In this document: positions 49,641 through 62,122 of the stretch, piece after piece
How the letters are laid out: each line of letters opens with the position of its first letter
Position numbering within the stretch: position 1 is the first letter of the stretch
Source of the DNA: Erythrocercus mccallii
Lineage: Eukaryota; Chordata; Aves; Passeriformes; Dicruridae
Assembly (NCBI GenBank): GCA_013397435.1
Contig: VZRG01000005.1
Location: 519,508-583,507, forward strand
Length of the DNA stretch: 64,000 nt
Direction: 5' to 3'
The notes under the pieces: model-generated
Database searches by the model: none
What the model was told of the DNA's origin: nothing
Seen by the model: only the letters and a program-made list of their open reading frames with translations
Translations under genes and position numbers: made by a program

Positions 49641-52600
49641 CTGCTGGAAGTTCTGCCTCTCAGCAGAATTTCATTGTAGCTGCACGTTAAAGCAGGTTAA
49701 ATTAAACTATCCTGAAGCATTGCCATTAAAATAGATTACACTAACTGAAATTGTACTAGTTGAGGAGCACACACCTATCAAGTAAAATGGGGTAGTGTCC
49801 CAAGGTGTCCTACCTCACCAGCTTCCCATGGTGTCAGTGGGGTCGCCCATGTTCTGCTTGGTGCTTTGCCCAAAGGAGCTCAGCTCATTTTTTTTTGTTT
49901 TTACTCACTATTGTAGTAAAAATAAGGATAAATCTGAACATCTGAGCAGAATCACTTTGCTATTCAACCTCTGCTGCTCCTTTGATTAAGGAAAGATTTA
50001 ATACTTTAATTTGAGACACATTTTGTTAAAGAATAAAGGGTTTTGATTCACATTTCCTCAGCAGAATGGAAAACATTCTTTGGTAGTAAAGGATGTTGAA
50101 AGTATAGGTACTCCCTGCAGCTGACGGATTTGTGCTGGGTGCGTATTTATCAGTATATGTTAACAGATAAGAAAAATGTTGAGGATTTCCACAAACAAGG
50201 TAAATTATATTCTTTCTCACATTTTTACTGAGATTGATACAAAACCTTAAGCTCCATCTGAGTAACTTCTTGATGTTAGGATGCCATAGTGGTAGGATTT
50301 TTCTTGTTTGTTTTTTTTGTTTTTCTTTTTAATTTTTGTTATTTTATCTTCATTCCTTTCCTTCTGAAGTGATTGTATTTAATGTCAGCAATTATTTTAG
50401 AATAATGTTTGCAAATAATATGCAACTTATATAGAATTAAGTTTTACTGTACTAGATAATTTGCATTACAAATATAAAACTCCCAAAACAAACACCAGCA
50501 AATCCCCTTGATGGTTTGACTTCCTGGTCTGGTGACTGATTCTGATAGCAAAGATATTTTTCTCCTTTTTTTTTTTTCTGAGGGAATAAAAGTTAAGTGC
50601 CTATTCTATAGCAGAGAAAGAACATTTATTGTGTAAACTATTGGTCTTCTAGCTAGTTTGGCATCATGATTTTATCAGCACTATACAGAGTCACTAATAT
50701 GACCCAGAGCTTAAACTTGCTACTGTCACTGTAACATGTGTTTCTTCTAAAACTATTATTGTCAGCCAGCTCCTGCAAGTCCAGTGCTGCATTCTAGCAT
50801 CCTCTCGGAGAACGGCTAGGCTTAGCTTATCATCCTCCTGGCACAGAAAGGGATGTGGTTTTGAGCTCTGTAGGGTGCAGTCAGAGCTGAGAAGTGCTGT
50901 TCTCCAGGAGCAGCACATAATAAGTTCTGAGTTTTAATCTGCTTTCTCTTCAAAACTGACACGAGCATCTCTGGCTTGGCCAGAACTCAAAGGTAAGAAT
51001 TTTCAGGATTCTTAAAAGTAGGGGTGAGATTAGTACAATTGTGAAGACCTGAAGACCATTATGGACTGAGGAGAAGAAAAACTTGCAGCTGTTCTCTAAA
51101 AGCCTGGCTGTTACAGCTCGTTTTGAATAGGTGCACCACGTCTGTCCTTTTCTCTTGTGCAAGACGAGTCAATTGCTGCAGGCAGAACCTTCCTTGAGTG
51201 CTTTTCAGAGTCTAGCACTGGCCTCCGCTCCATAAATTGGAAGGCTGCGAATCCTGGTTTGCCCTGCAGAAAGTATATTGTGTATTGTAGGCTTTTTGTG
51301 ATCTTCTCCCATTTGCACACCTTCACAGAGCCAGGCACAATCCAGGCCATTATCTGTATGTGAGAGTTTTCACTGTTACCGACTTGTAAAAGTTTCTATT
51401 AGCAATTCTGATTTGGAAAGGACAATTGGAGGCTGAAAGAATGGCAAATGCAACCTGGATATAACTTTTTGATCCCAGAACCCAATTAAACTTGTGGTTT
51501 TAAAGTGCATGTGACTCCTGAGTTCAGCTGTAATGCTAGATTTATATTATTTCCTGGAATGAAAGTCACTGCAGACAATATCCAGAAGAGCATAATAATG
51601 ATCCAGTGAAAAATGAATCCAGCTTTTGACTTTTTTTCCCCAGCAGAAATAAGATAGGGAACCAATTTAGTTTTATATAGGCTGTTCTTTTAATGCTCAG
51701 TAACTTTCCTACCATCAGTGACTTTTTTTTTCCCAAAGATATCTATTTCATTAATGCTGCTGTTTCTACACAGTGCTAGTGTTCATTTGTCTTAACATGG
51801 CTAGTGCTGTAGTACTACCACATATTTGGGAATAAAACCCACAGAATATTGGTTGAAATGTATTATCTAATATCCTATTCATAAGCTCACTTCTACCAAA
51901 TAATTAGCATTCTGTGAGCCATGTGTTTCTTTTTACATTCTGTCAAGGTCCTCTGCCTAAAATGATGCTTCAGCCTGATCAGTTTAGGTAAGGGGGAATT
52001 TTAGACAGCAGTAATCATGAATGTTCTGTATTTAGCTTCTGTTTGGCTCAAAACACCCTTTGTGCTTCTGAGTTATTATTAGAGACACTTAAGTTTTGGA
52101 CTAGCAGTACCCTGTCTGTGTCTCATTTTTAGTTATATCACAGGACAGCTTTTGTCTCATAAGGAGACTGTTATCTTCATTCTGCTGGTTCTTGGAGTAT
52201 GTGTCCCCCTTTGCTCTTACAGATCTCTAGGAAAGAGACCTGAGTTATGTCAAAGATGAAAGCAAGTGTCCTTCCCTCCTCTTCACTCTCTTTTCTGATC
52301 TCTTTTCTCTGGAGCTTGCTGGGTTCTGCATGTAGTATGAAGTTTTCTGTTCTGAAAAGTGAGAGCTTTGGGGCAAACAATAAATTATTCTTAGGGAGAA
52401 AAAGGCTACATCTCTTTTCCATGGAAGTAAATGAAGGTGTGTGAGAAGTCTTCTATGGAGTTGAGCTTTTTTTTTTGTTCTGCCTTTGCTGCCTGGCTGG
52501 TAATTTTGGAGATATTAGCTAGATTTATGGTAATGGCATTTTTGTTCAGTAAGGCTATGCTCTGAAAATAAGCAATTATCAGGAGTGCAAATGTGCTTTC

Positions 52601-52657
52601 TTGTTGTTACCAATGGACTTGCACAGACATGAATGAACTGGTTTTTTCAGCTTCCTT

Positions 52658-52707
52658 AGGTTGGAACAGTGCAACCCAATTGAGGTTGGAACACTGCAAC
52701 CCAATTG
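52658..52707 (+). repeat. Exact-length 25-bp tandem duplication
   Basis: Units at 52658-52682 and 52683-52707 each begin AGGTTGGAACA and end CAACCCAATTG; they differ at one base (CAGTG versus CACTG). High identity suggests a recent duplication. Confidence 0.97.
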
Positions 52708-55700
52708 ACATCCTCCTCTGACTTAAAGTGACCAGAGAATGAATTGAGTAAAGCTCTGTGTGGTGTGTATCTAGGTAGATTCCAAAAATATGTGCATCCT
52801 CAAATTCTCTCTTTAGTTTGAATATGAATGGTAGCCTTTGTTTTCAGCCTTTAGTAGCTACTGTTTGAATGCTTTCCCAGGTAAGGCCAGCCTATCTGTG
52901 AAGTACAAGCATGTTCATTTTTACTTCTCAAATTTTTCTTCTACCTGATCTGAGTTCTGTCCAGAGACAGAGCACAGGGAAACATACATGGTAATTTAGT
53001 TCCTGGATTACCTTGGATTTGCTGTAACCACAAACACAAGGGGATAAATGCTGTCAAGAACGAGTTTCAGCTCAGATGAATGTTAACTGAAGATGAAAAT
53101 CACTATGAAAAAATAGAGCTGTTGCTGCTAAATCAAAATAATACATCCTTTTTGAACCCTCTGGGAAAGCCCTTCTTGCACAAAAGATCTTCTGTGAATC
53201 AAAAAGATATCCATTAATTCCTGTTCTCTCTTCCCTGTTTCACATTAGAAGATACCTTGGCTATGATGATCATCATCTTTTATTCTTTCTCTGCTGTCTT
53301 GACTGAACACAGAATATGACTCTGTGGTCAGTTTAATCCTCATTTCAGATGCTGAGAGGAGAGGTGCTTATTTATGTCCAAAATGAAAAAGCAAAAACAT
53401 CCATCCAGCTGAACTCAGTGATTCACTAAGACCTTGGAGTAAAGCTTTTTTCTATGAGCAGCTAACTTATTCAAACTGGTGCTGATTTACTGAGTAAACT
53501 TCTCTTGCGTGATACAGAGCTTATTGTATCTCTCAGCATTGCCTAATAGAGGGAAAAGTCAACAGAATGAAGACTTGACCCCTTATACCACCTTTATTTT
53601 TTTTCTTTCTCTTTTCCTTTATTTTCACTCCAAGACAGTTTGGTAGTTGACCACTTTGCATCTTGAAAGACAAGTACTGTACCTTGAGCCCATCTCCGTT
53701 TGGTGCAGTATGATTCATGAAACTGTCTCTTAATCTCTATTTTTTCAGACTCTGGAGAACAACATTGTGCTGTTGGTACTGGTTTTGAGCTGAAGTTCCT
53801 ATCTGGAAAATGTATCCCTGGATGTGGCATGCTGAGCTTGCAGAGCTGGTCTGCAGTGCAGTCTGGGACCAGATGAGGAAATGGATACTTGAATGAAATC
53901 ATTATTACTCTCACAGATGCAGAAAAGTAGACATACAATAATGGCTTAGACAAAATGTATTGTTTAAAAACCATGTTAAATAGATTCCTTCAGGAGGGCT
54001 TGTGTTTTTATGGAGAATGCTATCCAAGCAAGAAGGATCTGTTCCTCCTTACTCCAACAGAATAATTGAAGATGATTTGGAAACTTCAGTCTGCCTCATA
54101 TATTTCTCTCCAGGCCAAATACCTGCAAAAATAAACATTATACTACTTTTTCCATCAAGATAGACATGTTTAGAGGCCCTGTTTCTAATCAGAAAATTTT
54201 TGCAGCCTAATATCATACTCTGAAATCAGACCAGTAGTCTTCTCAACTGACTCACATGTTTTCCTCAAGTAAGAGATTTTCTTCCTTCTGTTAAACTTCG
54301 AAATGTAGTCCTGCAGAACTTTTAGGATTTCAAGGCAGGGCAATCACTTCGCCTGGAGTGACATAGGCCAAATGGCCTCAGGGTTAGTGATATAGAAATT
54401 CACCTATTGTGCTTCTTTGTCACCAGTGCTTTAAGCTTGTGTCCCCAGGTCTTTTCTGCACATTGGTGTGTATTGAGAGAAAACCTTATACAACTTTTCT
54501 TATTTTCTGTATTTATATTCTAAGAAATGCATCTGGGAGGAAGAGGTGAAGATTCTTTTTACAAAGGATCTTTGATCCCCAGGATCATGATTGATAGGAA
54601 GAAATGTGTCTGTGTTTACTTTAAAATCCTTCCTTTGAACAAGATGATCCACAAGCACAACTTTGCTAGAAATAAACAGATCATAGAGGAAGGAGTCAGA
54701 AAGTGACTTGGTTGCTGTTACTGGGAGCAGTTCATATCTTTAGAATATATACTATAATAATTTTAGAAGTTGCTTGCTAGCTTTTTCCCTAGCTTGTACT
54801 TGGGAACCAGTGTGTATTTCTGTGTATAGAAAATTACCAAGAAGTAAAGTATCATGTCTAAATTTTTAGTAAGCAAATAATTAACAACTTTTAATGAAGA
54901 TGCTGAATATTTCACTCATTTGCACAAGCACAGACAGGCACACACATGTGCTGCTTGTCAAGTTATCCATTTGTAGAGACAAAAGTTGTGTTTGCAGCCT
55001 ATGATGTGCCTTTAACCTCTTTATTACCAAGATGTAGTTATAAATAAAGTATCAGATTTCCTCTTACCTATGTTATTTCTCAATATGTGAGCAAGTCTGT
55101 GCACTAGTTCTGATTTGCAGCTTTTCTTACATGCAGAAGTGATTTTTGTCATGAGTGTTTCTCTGAAGGAGTCTAATGTAATAATAGGCTGTTCTGCATT
55201 ATTCAGAAGTTTTTATTTTCAGTGTCTGCTTTTGCTGCTCAGAAAGTGGTAGGTATTTGGTGCACTGTGTTTGCGTGAGAAGAGTGGGCTTAATGCACTA
55301 TTTAAAGGTTTAGTTGCATTTGATAGATTGGGTGATATTGAAGAAGTGCCTGGTGTAAACCTCAGTTTTCCTCTCAAGTGTGATGCTGTTGCGTAAGCAG
55401 AGTAGCACACAAGCACAACTGCCTCTTGCTATGCTAGAGTAGTATTCCAATTTTAGCTTAGCCTGAACTGATCTGAAGTCTTTATCCTGTATTTAGTGCA
55501 AAGATCTATATCAATAGGCACAGCTGAGCAGCGTGAGGAAGTTTGTGTTGCTGTCCCCAGCATGGTTGAATCCCATTATGATGGGTAAGAATTGCCATGA
55601 GAGTAAAAACTTCAGGCTCAAGAGGCAATGTTTGTAGGCTTGCTAAAAGATGAGTCTACACTGACCTGGCATCTTGTTTACAAACATCTTGTTGTGCTGG

Positions 55701-55902
55701 TGAGGAAAGCCTTCATATAATTAGCCATCTCCTGAACAATTTTCTCTTCCTTCCCCTCACCCGCTGGCTGTGATCCTTATGAAATGATACAAGCCTGGGC
55801 TGTGGGGGTTTTGTTTTCTTTTTTCCCTAAGGGATCCTAAAAGAGTATGGTACCCAACTTGTATTTGAGCCTCAGTGGAGATTGGCTGTCTGATTTTTCC
55901 TT

Positions 55903-55953
55903 CCAATAATATATCATGAATATATTATATCCAATAATATATCATGGATATTA
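55903..55953 (+). repeat. 28-bp tandem duplication, AT-rich
   Basis: CCAATAATATATCATGAATAT (55903) recurs as CCAATAATATATCATGGATAT (55931) with one mismatch over the first 21 bases; the second unit is truncated. The core also contains ATATATTATAT, giving local dyad symmetry. Confidence 0.95.
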
Positions 55954-58900
55954 AGACTCCTAAAATATGCAGCTGAATGTGCATTTCTGCAAGTACTACA
56001 ACCCTTGGAAAAGCAAAGCAGAAATTTGCTGAGCTCTAAACAAAATACTTTCTTCCTTAGGAGATGTTTTACAGTACATTTATCAGTAACAGGTGGGGAC
56101 AAGGGTTCACCAGCTTGATATTGCTGCTGGTGATGCTGGTACTGAGTTATGATGCTAGCATTGGGATCAGCAGTCAGACTTGCACAAGAGGAGATGTTTG
56201 GGCAGGAATTTTATACTGCTCTGCAGAGCGAGTGCAACAGTTAGGAAAAGTCTTGATTCCTTTTTGAGCAAAGGCACGGTGGTTACAAATATCCAGGCAT
56301 TTGCTAAGGGCCTGTGTGCTCATTTTGGGTGGTAAATTGCATTTGAGCCAAACATAGAAACCCAGCAGTTTCTGTAGAGCTGCCTGTGGAGTGGGATGCC
56401 ACACAAGTAGCCTCAGCAAGTTCTGCTCTTTGTTGCTAAGAATGGAACCAGGAACAAATGTTCAGTTTTTAGTTTTCTACATGCATCTTCTTCTATTAGT
56501 AAACACAAATGTAGTAATGGAAATCTCTATGTCTTCCATGTGAAATCTTTGCTTTTGTAAGTTTCCTCATAATGTAGAGCAAAGCTAACAAGAAAAAGAA
56601 GTGGTTTTATGATGCAAACAATGTTTTTCCTATTTAGCTTTCTGAAAGCAATCCTGAAATAAATAGTTGTGGAGCTAGAGTACAATTTGCAAGCAGTATT
56701 TGAATAAAGATAATAAAGAAGAATTACAGTTCACTGTAAGTATTTAGTTTAGTTGCAGCAGTCTTAATGCAGTATTACATATTCTGCATTTATAAAAGTA
56801 AAAGAAATAAAAGTATACTGGCCCTAAAACCTCAATAGTGCAATGTAGAGAGCTTCCAGTAGGATCCAGTCTTTATTAAGAAAACAACTTTTAGTATTGC
56901 AATAGTTTTTTGGTGTTTTTTTATTAAGATGTTTCTGTATCTTTATCCTTCATGGTCCCAAGGACTTGCTAGGTCAATGGTTCTGAAATTCAGAGCATAT
57001 GAATGATGCAGCTTTACAAATGAGGTAAATGTGCAAGAAAAATCATTCCACTGTCGGTCTGTTAATTTATCCCAGTAGACACTGTTCTATCCATTTGTTT
57101 TGTATTCCTAATGTTTTAGGAACCTAGTGTTTTAGGTTTTTGTAAACCCTTTGAAGCAGAAACATCTGACTTTAGGTTGTGCAGGGAGCAGGGTTTTGGT
57201 TTGGATTTGTCAGTGCTGTTAGGAAAAAACCCTTAAAAATATGTTTCTGGAGGGAGGGGGAATATCTAAAAATGTGAGAAGTAATGCAAAGTAGAAGTGT
57301 AAACTTGCACATGCCACATTTTAATTGTTTGGGCTTTGTTGTATATGTATTAATTGGTAGTTGGAAACTCTAGGGAATAACAGCTAAGAGGAACTTCTAT
57401 GTACTTTTCCTAAGTTCATTATAAACCCACAAATTCATTGAATACAGTAAAATAAGAGCATAATTTCACATATATTTGTAAGAAATAATGAAATGGGATT
57501 ACTCCATGGCCTTTATTAGACAACTGTTAGTATCGTTCTTAACTGCCTATCAGTGTGATTTGATCAAGAGTTTCTTAGTGAATTTGCTCATTTGATTAAT
57601 AAAGATGTATATAATATCAAAGTAATTTAGGCAGAGAATTGTTATTTTTATTGGGGAAAAAAAAGATAAAATCCTACTCATTTGCTAAAGTAAACTTTTA
57701 TGTTCAGTAGTATATATTGTTTCTCATGTTTTAGGGCCAGGTTTTCCTTTCCTGAGACTTCCTTGTAGAAATAAAATAATTAACAGAGGATGGCATGTCT
57801 TCTGTGCTTTCTCACAGCAGGAACAGAATTCCTGCCTTACCCTGCTGTGGTCTTTCCACTGCCCTCAAAGGGATTTAGATCAGACCTATAAATCTCAGCT
57901 CAAGTCCGTGGGCTATTTGAAGGCATTTCTTTAGAGTCAGGTTTCTTCCATTCCTGTTCTATTCACATGATTCACGGTATTTGACTGACGAAAAGGTTCA
58001 GAATTACCTTCTGGCAAAATCACTCATCGGGGGGTCGGGGTCTGCTTCTCATATTGAGAGAGAACAGGGGAGGAGAAGTTGTGAGCGTCAGTGGTGGTAC
58101 CCAGAGCAAATCTGCTTTCACCTTTTCTGTGGCTGTGGGGGGGTGGAGTCAATTCCAGACACCCTGTCCCGAGGCAGGATCCTTCAGGCCTCTAGAAGGC
58201 AGGAATGTTTCTCTCCATCACTGCTGCATCCTTGTAGCTTTGTTTCTGCAAAAAGCTCCCAGCTCCATATTAGGCATGACTAAGCTCATCTGGTCAAAGG
58301 GCAGGATTACCAAACATGTTAGTAGAGGTTCTTTTAATGTATTTTGGAAGTTCTTTCCTTAACGGTACCTTGCTTTTCCTTCATGTATTTCCTTGGTAAC
58401 AGGGAAGTTGTGGTCTGAAAGCAAAGGAGTCTGACTATTCATGCCAGGTACTTCGTTCTTTTGGTCTTTTTGCTGATACATCCTTTTTCAAGGCAAGTGA
58501 AAGAGAAGGGTGAATTTGCCACCATATGCATAGTTATGCAATGGTTCAATAAAAATATTTCTCAGTTCTAAAGTATATTGCTGACTCCATGTAATACACT
58601 GTCCTAAATGAAGAGCTAGATTTTCAAAATTGGAGGTGCCTGGCTCTGCTGCTCCTCGCACTCACAAGTGGTACCCTGAGCAACAGGTGTGTTGGTACAG
58701 CTGGCCAGAGATACCAAGGAGGTTGGAGGTATAGAAATATAGGATGTAAGAAATATATTGGTTCATGGTCCAATTGTCAGCTTCCGGCTTTGACTCTTCT
58801 ATAGGAATTGCTCTGCTGTCCTTGTAAAGGGGAGCCAAAGAGAGAATGGAGTTAAAAACTAACTCCAAGTTAGCTGCTGAGTGAAAGAAATAACAATGTG

Positions 58901-59522
58901 TTTCAAATAAAATTGAAGGGAAATATTATCAAAGATTTAAAGATGGCTGCTCATCTTCCTCCTGTCTAGCCCTATTAAACAGTAGTTTGGAGAGATTCTG
59001 TTTGGAGTCAATGAGGGTTACTCCATGAGAATTGGAGAGGTGGAGGGGAGCTTTTGTCTCCTGTAATGCTTCTCCTCTTACCTTCGATTTTTGTATCTCT
59101 ACAACAGTGGGAAAAGATTTTCCTTAAAGTAGTCTCTTTCTTTAACTCTTCACTTCCACTGATACTTCATCACCGATCCTTTTATTTCTAACCATCAGTG
59201 ATGATGTCTCAAAGCATTGATGTTTTGAGAGCATTTTGTGAGTGCTGCCTTAAAACACAGGTTGGTGCTGTTCAGAAATGCTGTGGACACATGTGGTTGG
59301 GATTATACATCACATAACTGAAGTTATAATGAGGTTTGACCATGGATTAATGAATGCTTCTGTGGTCTCCTGTAATCTCTGAATTTGTCTAATCACTGTT
59401 GCAAACATCTTATTTGTGATGGGTCTACAGCACAGCTGATTGAAATATTAATAGCTCTAGAAAAAAAAATCATCTTCTTCCAAATATCAATCAATTGGGA
59501 TGTTTCCTTATTAGGATTTTTC

Positions 59523-59553
59523 TTTTTTTTTTTGTGGTGTTTTTTTTTTTTTT
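59523..59553 (+). repeat. Paired T runs
   Basis: T11, GTGGTG and T14 in succession; low-complexity. Confidence 0.9.
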
Positions 59554-62108
59554 AAACACGAGACTATACAAGTGTAGGGAGCTCTGTTCTTAGCCTCACT
59601 ATAAAAGCAGTTTTGTTGGATAGGAACGTTAAATTTGCCACTCTAGTCAGTCTAGGGAATAATTTCAAGATAGTGTATGAATGATGAATGTGCAAATCCT
59701 GTTTGCAGGATTACAGAATTTGAATGAGAAACTAATTCAGAATGGCATGTTGCTTTTTCATTTGTAAGTCTTGAAAAGTCAAACAGAACCAAAACCAGCA
59801 TTCTTAAACTAATTCTGAAATTCTGTAGATTTGCAGTGAAATAGGCATGAAAAATGTATATGTAGCGACCCACTGGAAGGGGTAGGAGCCTTAGTCCTCC
59901 AAATTTAAATTTGTTTTGCAGTTGTGGGTAATACAAAAGAGAGACTGAAAGCGTCTTTTCTTTTTTCTTGTGGTTTTTTCTTTCACACCTTTTGATTGGA
60001 AATGTGAAGTGCCACAATATCTGTTACTTTCCTATAATTGCTCCTTTTACACATTTATCAGGTATGTCCCATCAGATTTGATTTTTCTTTTACATACTGT
60101 ATCCTCTTTTGTAAAATTCCTTTGAATTTGGGTGTGTTACTAGGACTGCACCAGGGTAGAGGGGAGGAGAACAAAGCCAAAAGTGTCCTTAACTGGTATT
60201 TCTGCATTGAACTCGCTTTGCCTGTGGTGATTTCCTGGCAAACTATTGTATTCTTTAGGCTACTATTCTTAAAATCCCATGATGATGAATATACTGAATG
60301 TTGAACTGAAGCTCCAGTTTCCCTTGGTGATGGTTTTCCTTCCTGGATGGTCTGTTACCAAAGTCGTAGGCGAAGTCTATCTGTGTACAGGTTGCTTGTC
60401 TTGCAGCATCAAATGGCAGCTGGATGGGAGCTGTCAGCATGACAGCGATGATGCTGTTCAGCCAGTGCTGCACAAATAACTGGTGACTGACTTCTCCCCC
60501 ACATCCAGCCCGGCTAGAAGTTCTCCTCGTCTTCCCGGGATCTCTTCTGGGAGGATGAGGGCTTTCTAACCCTTATGGAGTCTGAGCATGTTACAACCCA
60601 AAGTAAATGGGGTGGAGGCAGCTGGAGGTAGCTTTGCATTTCTTCATCTCAGGCTGATTGCAAGAGTTACTAAACTCCCCTGCTGTGTAGGATTAGCTGA
60701 GTCCTCCTTGCAAGTGAGTATGAGAGTTGGGCTTGAAATTCTATGGTAACATAGGGATGCCCTTAAATAGTACCACAGAGCCTTGTAAATTTAGGATTTG
60801 TTTAGTCTTTCATTGTTCTAAGGAATCTTGAATTATGGCATTGGTTTGTGCATGAATGTATATTAGTAAACCAGTTTTTAAAATGCATAATGCTGGTAAA
60901 GCAATATTTTGTGAAGTTGAAACTTGGCATTATAAATTCATTCTTCTGCATTTGAGTGAATGAGGAAAGAGTGCAAGTTGGTCAGAAATTAACTTCTTGT
61001 GGTCCTTGTTTCAGCTAAGCAATGGGATGCTCTCCTTTCTTTCTCTGGTAACTTACTTTCTTGCCTTAAAGATTTTTGTCAAAATCCTCAGGACATCCCT
61101 TCCAACCAATCAGTCTATCTCCAAGTCTCTGTACATGTTCAAGTAAAAACTCCAAACAAATCCACTTTACACTGAAGTATTCAGGCACTTTATAAATACT
61201 GAGCCAGGGCCAATATTATGTCCTTCATCTCTTTGGGTTAACGAGCAGCCATCAAGACCCAGGGAAGGGGTGGGAAGAGAAAGAGGAGAAAAAACCCCAA
61301 ACTATTGGTTGTTCAAACTTGTTTAATATGTCTGTGCCTTTTAAAGAGTTCTTATTGTAAGCAAATTTTCCATTGAGATTCAAGGTAAATTTTCTAGCTA
61401 GTCACATTTGTTTTAGGAAAAAAAAGTCCTAATCTTGGTGGAAAGGAGTCTGATACCCTAAAATGATGATATGTAAGTCTACATTATGTTCTTTCATTTT
61501 GCTTTGAATTTTCGAGACATCAAGGTACATTTGGTTCCTGTTCTCAGGCTTTTATGTACAACATGAGGGCTGAAAGTATGCTTTGGGAAGTGAAAGCTGG
61601 CATTCCTAGAGAATCATTTGTTTGGAGCAGCTAGGGTTTTAAATAAAACATCAAATATGAGAAAATCAGAAGACCTGTCAATGTCGTGGTTACCTGAATG
61701 CAGTTCAGATCAGCAGTGCTGAAGAGTTGTCATCTGATGGTTACAAGATGGCCTGTGACACAGAGCAGTTTTCTCAGAGACAGGTGTGTATTAGGTTGTT
61801 GCAAAATTGCTACCTGCAGAAAGATAGGCAGAGCTGCCCTTCCACTCCTCACATTAACTTCATCTGTGGTGAGGGCTGGGAGACCATGCTAATTGAGAGG
61901 GCAAGAAATACTGTGCAATTACTCTGGGAAGAAAAGAGTCTGCATGAGCTGAGAACAAACCAAGTTCATAATTGTCCTGGATTCTAACATTGTTATAAAT
62001 TAAAAACACATTTAAGTATGGTGTTGCTAGAGTTTCCTTCTGACTTCATTCCCCTTTCAGTCTGTTACATCAGAAAATGTAATTCCAGCTTTTCTTTATT
62101 TTTTATTT

Positions 62109-62122
62109 TGTGTGTGTGTGTG
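62109..62122 (+). repeat. (TG)7 microsatellite
   Basis: Seven uninterrupted TG units following a T-rich stretch. Confidence 0.95.

Noticed and set aside
61150..61240. Possible MIR-like fragment (GGCACTTTATAAATACTGAG)
   Set aside because: A single short block without the flanking MIR order.
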